A stretch of DNA of 64,000 bases from Allium sativum (lineage: Eukaryota; Streptophyta; Magnoliopsida; Asparagales; Amaryllidaceae): positions 32,291,159-32,355,158 of the forward strand of contig CM060909.1 in assembly GCA_030737875.1 (NCBI GenBank). Reading direction: 5' to 3'. The translations under genes and the position numbers were made by a program. Shown one piece after another: positions 23,534 through 33,196 of this stretch (position 1 is the first letter of the stretch; each line of letters opens with the position of its first letter). The notes beneath the pieces were generated by a model. That model was given only the letters and a program-made list of their open reading frames with translations, was not told where the DNA came from and did not search any database.

Positions 23534-23754
23534 TAGGACACGAGGTTGGACCCGTTTGTGACGTAAACCTGCCCGGACCCGCCCCGCAAATCCAGTAGTC
23601 ACAAATGTCGGCCCAATGTGAGAGGTCCTAGGCCCAAACTAAAGCATAACAGTTGTAAAGACACGAGGTTAGACTCTTTTATGGTGTAAGACTGCCCGGA
23701 CCCGCCCGACAAATCCAGCTGCCATAAATGCCAGTCTAATGTGAGAGGTCTTTA
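23534..23754 (+). other. Two tandem covarying hairpin modules in the solo LTR
   Basis: Module 1: 23534-23539 (taggac) pairs with 23625-23630 (gtccta); 23546-23552 pairs with 23610-23616 with one mismatch; 23555-23562 (tttgtgac) pairs with 23598-23605 (gtcacaaa). Module 2: 23656-23662 (taaagac) pairs with 23748-23754 (gtcttta), 23669-23675 (ttagact) with 23733-23739 (agtctaa), and 23678-23684 (tttatgg) with 23722-23728 (ccataaa), all perfectly. The core of both begins ctgcccggacccgcc and ends aaatccag. Confidence 0.75.
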
Positions 23755-24570
23755 TGTGGTTATGGCCTTAATAAATTAAGAAATACTTAACCAGATAATC
23801 ATGTAAGGTGGGACATGGGGGTTAAGTAGGTGCCTTGGGTGGCATGATGAATCTAGTGGTTGCCTTTAGAGGCATTTGAAATACGATTAGACTTAACCAA
23901 ACACACATGTAACGAACATGAATAGTGGGTTAAGTGGGATTGACTAAGGGGACAAGCTTAGGTGGAATGCTTGTGGGAGATAACGGGGGCCCATTTCAAC
24001 CAGTATCCCAAAACGTATCTTTGTGGGCTCGACCCAAGTCGAGGACGGGACACGCATACTGGGTTTGACTATAAGAGGCCAAAACAGGGAGCGGTGGCAA
24101 CACAAGTCCAACGGGTTTCATATGCGTGTGTGGACCCAGGCTGGTAGATAAGACGTTGTTGCATCGTGTAGGTATAAGCCGTGCATCTCCGTTATATCGG
24201 GTTGCCACTTTAGGGGAATGATACACCCCACTGTGGGGCCAGCACGGGTATCTACGAGTAGGGAGCCGATCGAAAAATAGAAAGTGGGGTACACCTAGTG
24301 GAGATAGGGGCATGCGGCACCTATGTAGTCAGCTAGGAGTACGTAAAGCCATTAAGAAAGTTTCTAAGTGAAGCTAAGTGGAATCAATCTTTAGGGTGAC
24401 TGGTGTGGTGCAGTATAGTGTTTATCCTTAGTATTTAGGAGCGCCTATAACGTTTCCTTTAGTGATTGTCTATGTCCTTAATCTGCTCTTTCATAGACAT
24501 TTCCTTGTTTTCCAGCTTATGCCTTAGTTCAGTTATTTTGATAATAGTATTGTAGAATTATCATACTCGC

Positions 24571-24620
24571 CAGACTTTATGTCTGACCCCCCTCTTTTTC
24601 ATCCTTTTCTCCCTTCAGGT
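24571..24620 (+). other. Small palindrome followed by pyrimidine tract and AG
   Basis: Cagac-tttat-gtctg at 24571-24585 is followed by a C/T-rich run ending in cccttcag at about 24618. The same pair occurs in the other superfamily LTRs (1644, and minus strand at 25134, 27529 and 33596). It could be an RNA stem and splice acceptor, or a termination/polyadenylation element; the sequence does not decide. Confidence 0.5.
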
Positions 24621-24977
24621 CCTCAGGTTGGGCCAAGTTCTAGTGGAGTCTGATTGGATTGCTTATCTCTTGGAAAGCTTGGACTGCTGAAGTAAAGTCC
24701 AGCTTGTTATCTTTCATTTTAATGGCTATTTATGCAATGGGATTATGTACTTGTTTTATCAAGATAGATATTGTACTTGACTTTGATTATGGTGTTATGA
24801 TGTAATCGAACATGTTTTGACTTCTGCTGCAATTGAAATAAAGTTTTTAAATTTCCAAGTACTATTTTATATCTGTCTTGTTGAAATTTTACTGTTCTAT
24901 ATTCACCTAAAACCTCCATAGAAGTTAATGCATTCCCTTTGTGAGTGACATTAATGGACGTGGGGTGTTACAAAAAG

Positions 24978-27126
24978 AGACAAAGCCATAGTAGTAAAGA
25001 CAAGAACTTGAGCAATACTTCAAAAGCATCTCCTAGCAAGATGATAACCAAGTCCTAATTAAGCCACCCTATGAACATGAAGGGGGAGGACGGAAGTTAG
25101 AAGAGGAAACAAAAAGGGCCAGACATAAAGTCTGGTGAGTCTAGTTACTTTTAGCAAGTAAATATGTAAAAGTATCATGATAGGGATATAAGATGGATAA
25201 GAAAGATAACATCATAAAAGGTAAGTATGACAAGGTAAACATGATAGAGTGTGTAAGCTTCCCTAATGATTACTCTGCACTAATACTAGTATAACAAGAA
25301 ATGAGATGATCCTAACAACTATAAGATGGTAGACATAGGCGTACTTCTGGTGAGAGGTTTTAACCCCATATAATCCACAGGTAGCCCAATCCCAACATGC
25401 TCCTAAACTTTACCAGAGTATAGATGTACCCTAACCACTACCCTAATCGTTCGGCTCCCTACTCCGTAGATACCCTGTGCCGGCCCCACAGTAGGAGGAA
25501 TCACTTTCCTAAAGTGGCAACCCTTCATGATGTACATAACCATATCTACTGGTGTCACCGTTGTCATATCCCCTTCTGCCCAGCCCATGCACGCACATGT
25601 CCCTGATCGGCTTGCGCCGCCCACACCGTCTTCCACATTTGGATCTCTTACAATCAGCCTAGTAAGCATACCCCACTCTGACCCAGGGCGGAGTACTTGT
25701 TTGATACTGTTATATGGGTTACTGACTAAAACGGGTCCCACACAAGATGATACAAGCTCTCCCCTTGTCTTGTATCCCCACTAGGATTTCCACAGGCTAT
25801 GTATACCTATTGGTGTCTTTAATTACGTAACCCCTTAGGTTATGTTTGTGGGCCTATACATAATTATTACCCTCCCCCTCATATTTACTTAACCCGCCCA
25901 CTATTCAACCAAATTTACTTAACCCCTATTCAAGTTCATGTTTATACAATCCCTATGGATTCAACTAGGTTAAGTATTCCAATTCATTACCATGTCCATT
26001 TATGGTTATAATGTGCTAGACCTCCCACATTAAGCCTACCACTTGTGGATGCTGGATATGCCGGGCGGTTCCGGACAGACTTATTCCACAAATCGGGCTT
26101 AACCTCATGTCCTGGCACGTCTCGTGCTTGTGCACCTAGACCCCTCACATTAGATTCACCACTTATGGTCGCTGGATATGCCGGGCGGTTCTGGGAAGAC
26201 TTCCACCTCAAGTGCAATCTAACCTCATGTCTAGGCGCAATTACAGTTTCTAATTACTGTAATCCTAGGCATTTCATTATTAGCCAATTTTTACCTATGT
26301 CGTTATAGGTTTCATTCCTCTTTTTCCCTAATTATGCTCATAATGAATTATATGTCCTAAATTCATATTCATAAACATTATTCAAGTTATGCCAAATTCC
26401 CCTTTACAAGTTATGCCCAATTTCAATGTTTTTCCCCTCATTCTAAAACTAACGCGTTTGTATAATTTAGCGGCATGCCTAGGCTCGAAAGTAGCCTGGC
26501 TTTATAAAATAAAAGGGAAAGGTTGAAGGGAGGATGGCAGAAATGATTATTCTAACAATATTGACATAAATATATAATGGAATAATGTTAAGATGGACAT
26601 ATAAGAATAGATCTGGTGAACTTGTGATAATAAAACTAGTTCTATCATAGTACGGATGTCATAATAGGCATGACTAGATCTAAACAAGGATTTAGATGTC
26701 CAACTAGTGGTAGATCCAAACTAACCACAACATGATAGGTACAAGATGATCTAAATATTGAATTAGATCTATAATCAAAAGTAGATCAGACATGATAAAG
26801 GTTAAGCTCCAAGTCATAGTTAATTCAGAATATCATGGATTCACAAATTACAATAGATCTGATATGATTCAGTCACAGGGATAGATCCAAATTACAGTCA
26901 TATCATGTTTTACTTTTAATTATTTAAATCTAAAGGTAACTTAAACTCACAATGTTTAGATCTTGAAGGATAGAAGAAGACTAATAGAGGTTGAATCACA
27001 TATCTACACTTGAATCTCTAAACTTGATTGTAGTAGAAAAAAAGGATTTGATTCAGTCCAGGCACCGACAGCATTTAGGCCTCCATTAATTTTAGTGCGA
27101 GAAACTAGAAAAATGTGGCCGTATAT
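24978..27126 (-). mobile_element. 5' LTR of element A, piece 2
   Basis: It continues the LTR on the far side of the solo LTR. It holds the minus-strand palindrome at 25120-25134, gttaagt-type repeats (25885-25980) and two hairpin modules (26017-26238). It ends at gtatat (27121-27126), the left target duplicate of A'. The block 26717-27126 matches the 3' LTR at 16084-16502. Confidence 0.88.
26013..26240 (-). other. Two covarying hairpin modules in the A LTR
   Basis: Plus-strand coordinates. Module 1: 26030-26036 (ttaagcc) pairs with 26096-26102 (ggcttaa), and 26043-26049 (ttgtgga) with 26085-26091 (tccacaa). Module 2: 26132-26141 pairs with 26229-26238 at nine of ten positions, 26150-26156 (ttagatt) with 26216-26222 (aatctaa), and 26160-26164 with 26210-26214. 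The core (plus strand) starts ctggatatgccgggcggtt in both. Confidence 0.7.
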
Positions 27127-28654
27127 TGTAACACCCCACGTCCGTTAGTGTCACTCACAAAGGGAATGCACTAAGTTCTGTGGAGCATTTAAGGTAAAAG
27201 ATGCAGATAAATTACAAGACAGACAAAATTAAAACAGTGGGAAATTAAAAATTTCTTTATTGATGAAATAGTTTGTACAACAATTGCTTTTTAATACCAG
27301 AGTATCATCTGTCTTACAAAATAAAGAAGCATAAAAATAACATTTGTATTCCCTAATGAAACATAAGCCATAGCAGCGGAAAAGAGAGTCTGCAGCGATA
27401 TATCCAAGAGTCTTCAAGCTTGGGAGGGGAACTGAGCCTAAGTAATAACATTCCCTCCCTACGGACCTGGGGGGGAGGGAAGACGGAAGACAAGAAAGTG
27501 AAAGAAAACAGAGTCAGACATTAAGTCTGGTAAGTTCAGTAACTTTCAGCATGTGAACAGGAAAAAGCAACACGACATGAATTAACTGAATATAAGATAA
27601 TAACATAATGATAGGGCAAACAAGATAACATAAGATTTATGCAAGATATGCTAAGGCAAGATAAGATATGCTTCCCTATTTTCTCTGCTTCGCTATTACC
27701 CTGTTATTCTGGATTTTGTGTCCCTGCACCACCTAACTAGTGTCCCAACTAGAAATCGGTATAAAATGATAACGTAGTCCCAATCCCCTAAGTTGTGGTT
27801 GTTTGCAGGTGTACATTTATTATTTATTACGTAGATCTGATCTAGGGTTTTCTATCGAGTGCTTCCTAGATTCAACTAGGGTTTACGCGACTCATCTAAT
27901 GCTTCACAGATTCAGGGTTTATGCCACCTAGGTCCACTAGGGATTACGCTACCTGTCGAACGATGCCCCTAGTCTAGGACACACTACCCAGAGTGGTGTA
28001 TGTTCCTAGACTTTCCCTACGTATGTGTCGCGAATCGTTTTATCGCTGTCTAGATGCACATGTCCTGAAATGTGTGACCCGAGTCCCGTGGCAGGGCTAC
28101 TCTAGAAACATGGAACTCGGTCGGGAGTTTTTCAGATATCTGCCGGTGCAGATGTTAAGATCTGGTTTTCTATCAGTGGTTATGGTCCCACGTGACCCCT
28201 CCCTCAACTAATGAAAGGCAATCCAAGAAAATCAAGCGCGAGAACTGTACTTTTGCCACCCTATGCCCTACTTTCCTATTGGCCAGCCTCACCCATAACT
28301 AGATAGCAAGTATATGATCTATTGGGAGTTCTCTGCCTTTCCGCATACGTACAATGATTGACTAAAGATGGTAGGTAGACGACGAGTTGCTATCACAAGG
28401 CAAAAACTAGTCTCGCCGAATCACGTTGATCCATCCTAGTCTTTAGTTTGCCATATATTGCAACCAAGGCATACCCTTGGTTCTTCTAACGCAGACCTTA
28501 ACTTCTATGAGCCCAGGAGGATCATCTGCCACCTCACAGAGGGATACCAAGAGTACCCTCATGTCCGCTCGAAGCCTCGGGCTTCGTAATCCAATTCGTT
28601 GGAGGCCTCTTTAAGACCAGATGGACGTTCGCTCCTACTGTGATATACTAAGGA

Positions 28655-29340
28655 TTACTACTTAGTTTTCTAACTAAGGTTTACCACTTAGTTTGTTGAA
28701 TCATCGTTTTCTTAACTAAGGTTTACGACTTAGTTCATATTAACTAAGGTTTACTACTTAGTTCTTGTTCTTGTCAAGTTGGGTTGGTTAAGTGTCATTA
28801 GTCAATTCGAGTCAACTTAACCCTTTCGTTTGCCATATAAAACTGGTTAAGTGTTATCAGTAGTTCATGTTGACTTAACCCCTACCACTAACCGAGTTAT
28901 ATTGGTTAAGTATTTTCTTATTACTTAACCCTACCCATTCATCTTGTATTGGTTAAACGTTCCCTTTAACCTAACCTTGCCCATCTGTTTTAACTGACAT
29001 GTTATAGCGGTTAAGTGTTCCCTTAGCTAACTTAACCCTAACATCTGTTTAATTAACATGTTCTAATGGTTAAGTATTGTCCTTTCATGTTTTTAACTTA
29101 ACCCTGTTCATTTATCTTGCTATGATGACTAAGTGTTCCAAGTTTACTTAACCCCACCTTCTAGTCTTAGTTAACATGTTAAATTGGCTAAGTGTATTAA
29201 ACTTACTTAACCCCTACAAGTCTTGTCTTGTTAACATGTTAAGTGGTTAAGTGTCCAGATTAGCCTAACCCCACTCATCGGATTTAGTTAACATGTTGAG
29301 TTGGTTAAGTGTTTTAGTTAACTTAACCCTACCATTCTTG
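28655..29340. repeat. Arrays of short inverted motifs in the A' LTR
   Basis: First array (28655-28765): four copies of aactaaggtttac-x-acttagt, each able to fold on itself. Second (28785-29340): about ten units of ggttaagtg ... acttaaccc with 20-40 bp between halves and 50-65 bp between units. The identical arrays lie in the other LTR at about 34722-34832 and 34852-35400. Sparser forms of the ggttaagt/acttaacc pair occur in the LTRs at 823-1030 and 23765-23945. Confidence 0.75.
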
Positions 29341-29364
29341 TTCTAGCTTTAATTAATAAATTAA

Positions 29365-29465
29365 AGCTGCGACCACTCACATTAGACAGATATTGTTGCG
29401 ATTACTGGATGTGCCGGTTAGTTCCGGGCAGGTTTATATTGCAACTCGGTCTAACCTCGGGTTAG
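29365..29465 (-). other. Covarying hairpin module in the A' 3' LTR
   Basis: Plus-strand arms: 29382-29387 (ttagac) with 29449-29454 (gtctaa), and 29395-29402 (gttgcgat) with 29438-29445 (attgcaac), the latter with one G-T pair. The core carries ccggtta and ccgggcagg. One module per LTR in this family; the 5' LTR copy is at about 35432-35532. Confidence 0.65.
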
Positions 29466-31023
29466 GCATATTCGTGTTTTCTAAGTTCAAAGGGTTTTGA
29501 TTAATATTCAAATCAGGTTTTGAAAGTAACCATCCCGTCCGTCGGATCAGTTAGGGATAGTCAGGGAGAGCAGGAAACTTGTATTTTCCAAACCCAAGCC
29601 TAGACACTATCCTCTCTGTCACCCTAGAACTTTCTGGTGTATGTATTATTAAAAGAGATGTCATTAATAAACCTTTCTTTTGTATATACATAAATTGTTA
29701 ACAATTTATCCTCAAAGTTTAACCATTTATCCTCAAAGTCCATTTTCCCTTTTTAAATAAATTTGTCCTATACCATATTCATTTGCCATGCCCACTAATG
29801 GACTTATATTCTAGGCCCAAATCATGATTTGCCTATCTTACAGTTTATAGCAATTTGGATCCAACATCCTCATTTACAGTTCATGCCAAAACTAGATTTT
29901 ATATTCTAGTTCACCGTTTATGCCCAAAACTTAATTTGCATACCAACTACCTACTTTGTGGCCCATTTAACCATTTACCATTTACGCCCAATGTATGTAA
30001 ATTATTCACAATTATGCTAATATACTTATCATGCTTAATTTAGCCACCCAATTCTGATTTAATATTCCAATTTCAGTTCATGTCAAAACTAGACTTGTTA
30101 TTCTAATTTTCATCTTAATAGTCATGCAATAATGCATGTTCCTAAATTATGCCAATTTCCAAGTTTAGTCAATTTCATGTTTTTCCCAAAACGTATTCCC
30201 ATCGTTCGTGATTCAACCTAGATTATAAATAAATCTAGATTCGTGGATAAAAAGGAATGAACCAAAATGCCATGAAAGAATATACATAATAACCGGCATA
30301 AGATGATAATTCACAGGCATATAGATCTGGTAATATTACGACATGAAAAGGGTTGAATAGTATAGGTTCAAGAACATGGGTAGACCTAAGTTAATACGTA
30401 AATTCCCAAGATCAAGATCCAAGGATAACTAAGAATAAACTGAAATAGAAAGTCAAGCCTAGATCCAATATAATGTCAGTTTGGGGTACAACATGGTTTT
30501 GTAACTACAGTGTCATGGGCATAATAATCTTATATCCATAGTCATAGGCAATAAATCCTCACAGTTAATGAATCACAGTCATAGGTGATGTTCATAGTCA
30601 AAGGAAAATAATTCTCACAGTCATGAATCACAGTCTTATTGGTCATCGAATCATAATAGTTCTTAATTAGGTCCAAAGACATAAGCACTGATTCGAATAG
30701 AAAGATTTGGCATATTCTTTTATTCCTTTAATTTCATGTCACGAATAGAGAAAACATTCAAATCTAAAAAGTAACCGACTTACAGAGATTATATTAGATT
30801 CGAAGAAAAACAGTCGTTGAAGTCGCTTGAATCTTCACTTGAATCCTAACTTGTTTTGAATTCCTCTTGAAAGTCTTGAGCAGCATTTCCTCGTCTTGTT
30901 TTATTTTATATATTATTTTATTTATTATTTAATTTAGTGGAGGAGAAGAAGCCATGTCCACCAAGAATCTTTGCAGCATAAGGTTAGAGAAGAATTGTGA
31001 ATAGTGAAGGAGACTTGGGGCTG

Positions 31024-31033
31024 TTTATATAGG
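31024..31033 (-). promoter_or_regulatory. TATA box of A' (3' LTR copy)
   Basis: The minus strand reads aatcctatataaacagcccc, a strong TATA context about 425 bp from the LTR start. The 5' LTR copy is at 37092-37101 and would drive the element. Confidence 0.65.
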
Positions 31034-31454
31034 ATTAGGCGGACGAATCTAGGTAGAAAACGAGACCAGGTACATCAGAATGCACCCAAGCCCAAAAGTG
31101 GGTTTTGCACCCAGGTCGACACCCAGGTCGACTACCCAGTCGACCTGGTCCGGGGGGGTCGACTACCCAGTCGACTCCCCAGTCGACCTGGGTCCTGGGC
31201 GGGAATTTTCCCACCCAGCCCGCTTCTGGGTTTGAATTCGAATTTCGAGCTGTTTTCGATTCTGAAAATTCCTGAAACTTCGGAGGGTCATATCTCCCTT
31301 AGACGGACTCCGATTCTCGCAAACTCGAACTCGTTTCCAAGAAGAATTTCGAGACGAACGTAATGGTGTAACCCGTTTCCCTTTATTTTGATTTTAAAAT
31401 TTAATTCTGCCTTGATTTGTGAATCTTAGTGTTACAAAATTACGGGGTGTTACA

Positions 31455-33196
31455 TTCTTCCCCTCTTAAAAGGATTTCGTCCCCGAAATCTTCTAGTTAG
31501 GAAGAATGTGTCCTACCATCCAATCACCCATCTACTCGACCATTCAATCACCGGCATTCATTGTCCTTAGAAAGATTTCTAATGCTTTCATGTTCATATG
31601 CATAGTGTGTGTATATGTCTTTATCTAGTGCAAAATCAGGCGGTCTACTAATTCAGTTGACCTCCTTAATGCGAATCATGTCAGTGCCATGCGTCCAATC
31701 ATGTATGCAAGCATCCCTAGTTATGTAAATACTATATGCGTGCATAGCCATTCATCTATATGCAACATCCATATGATAACATATCAATTTAAACTTACAA
31801 ACAAATACATATCTGTAAATGCAATATGAAAGCGTCCGAACTGATCGGGTGCCTAATACGTATGCATATGCATTCATGAGCAACCATTAACAACCACTCG
31901 CAACCATCAACCATAACATGTTTCAAATACATGTTTACATCCAAAAGAGTTTCTACCTAAGGATCGGAGATACGACCTAGAGGATATACTTTGGAAAGAG
32001 AGGAACAAGTATGCGTAAGGTTCCTACAAAAAAAGAAAAAGAAATCAAGGATGCACCCTTAAGAAAAAGGGTATGATGCTTGTATCTAGTCTACAATCTC
32101 TTAAGTCACATCTTTTTGAGCTTCACTCCACTGTACCTTAACCAATTGTTGATCGGATAACTGGCCTTCCAAATTCAGCTGGATACATCTGCGTACTCAT
32201 AGACTATTCTAATGGATTACAAGTCGTCGATAAATGCATTAAGCGATTCTAGATAGCTAAGCCTAACTGATCCTTTTAGGATCACTTGAAATCTCAAGGG
32301 TATTTCCAAGGCAAGTCAAAAAGTCTAACTTTCAGAATTACTAGCCAACCAGCCCATGCCTAGGATCAACTCATAGCTTATGGAACCAAAACATAAGCAT
32401 TACGCTTAAACTCAACACTTAATGTGGCTGTTCTCAAATCCCTATAAACCAAAGTAAAACGGGCCGAACCACCAATTTGGATCTGAGACTATTTGGGACC
32501 TTCTACTATACTAAGGTGTAGAGATTCAACTATGGAAGCAGACATGAACAAATGCGAGGCGCTAAAACCAAAAGAAAGAGTTCGAACGGAAAAACTCGAC
32601 TCCTCCAACAGAACTTTAATGCCTTTCTCCTAGGTACGCTTAGTGGTGAAAGTATATACTTGCCCTTCTGAAAATCTTGTTCCTCGTTCTTACCCTTGTC
32701 CTTAATTATATGCCCTATTATACCCTAGTAAAGATACTTCCTCTTGTCTTAGGTTTTATAATTCCTTCCTCCTTCGTGAGCTAAATCTACATCCATGAAT
32801 TCCTCATCCTTGGGTTGTGCTCCTTAGCCAAGCTCCTCATCCCCTTCCGTGTGTAACCATGTTGACAAATCTCTCGAAAGCTATCTCCATCGTACGGAAA
32901 ACCCTATAAGTTTTGAAAGAAAACTGGCCATAAGTGAAACAACTACAGCTATAGATGGAAGTCGGGCACTACTTCGCCCTTCGATGAGGTTACATCCCAG
33001 AAAGCCAGGAGCCCCAGAGACTCAAGAAAGAAGGAAACAAGGACTCAACAGAGAATCAAAAGATGGTGCATATGACTTTGGGGAATATGCCTTTAAAACA
33101 AATATTTTCTCTTGAAAATGCTTCTTTTAAAACCGTTTTGAAAATAATTTTTCAAATCCTTTATCTAATCTGGTAACCTTCAGCTCTGATACCACG
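31455..33196 (-). pseudogene. Interior of A': primer site, gag/protease remnants, polypurine tract; pol deleted
   Basis: The right end (33060-33196) matches the leader of element A almost word for word, including ctttggggaatatg and taatctggtaaccttcagct, and ends in the primer site gctctgatacca. Going left, 32640-32860 resembles the zinc-knuckle region and 32100-32640 the protease region of element A (shared words such as gataaatgcatta/gatagatgcatca and ccatgcctaggatcaa). All of it is broken by stops. The 31455-32000 part matches the 3' untranslated region of A. RT, RNase H and integrase are absent, so a deletion of roughly 3 kb relative to A is implied. Open frames on the opposite strand (for example 32849-33115) have no recognisable domain. 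Confidence 0.8.
33183..33194 (-). other. Primer-binding site (tRNA-iMet) of A'
   Basis: The plus strand gctctgatacca lies 2 bp from the LTR end at 33197. That LTR end has mutated from tg to cg. Confidence 0.9.

Larger units (their letters stand above)
21882..24972 (+). mobile_element. Nested solo LTR, 3.1 kb, with 5-bp target duplication
   Basis: It begins tgtaacaccccgtaaatcag and ends gacgtggggtgttaca. Aaaag flanks it on both sides (21877-21881 and 24973-24977). The interior holds a TATA box (22306), a short-unit tandem array (22680-22800), gggaatttgcctattaagt blocks, two covarying hairpin modules (23534-23754), and a palindrome plus pyrimidine-AG tract (24571-24620). No primer site, coding region or polypurine tract is present, so this is the product of LTR-LTR recombination. 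Its right end matches, inverted, the end of the A LTR at 21612-21660, showing close family relationship. Confidence 0.92.
27127..31454 (-). mobile_element. 3' LTR of element A'
   Basis: The plus strand starts tgtaacaccccacgtccg and ends aaattacggggtgttaca. Contents in transcription order: E2F-like palindrome (about 31198-31212, one CpG lost), six gtcgac sites (31114-31185), TATA box (31024-31033), long AT-rich middle, one hairpin module (29365-29465), gttaagt/cttaacc array (28785-29340), ctaagg/cttagt array (28655-28765), palindrome (27515-27529). Confidence 0.93.

Noticed and set aside
21612..24972. Possible DNA transposon with about 50-bp terminal inverted repeats
   Set aside because: The inverted repeats are the ends of two related LTRs in opposite orientation. 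The inner insertion has its own perfect 5-bp duplicate (aaaag) and LTR ends.
28785..29340. Possible CRISPR-like array (short repeats with unequal spacers)
   Set aside because: The repeats are part of an LTR, are inverted pairs rather than uniform direct repeats, and the context is a plant nuclear genome.
32849..33115. Plus-strand 88-residue frame inside A'
   Set aside because: It lies opposite the decayed gag and leader of a minus-strand element and has no recognisable domain.
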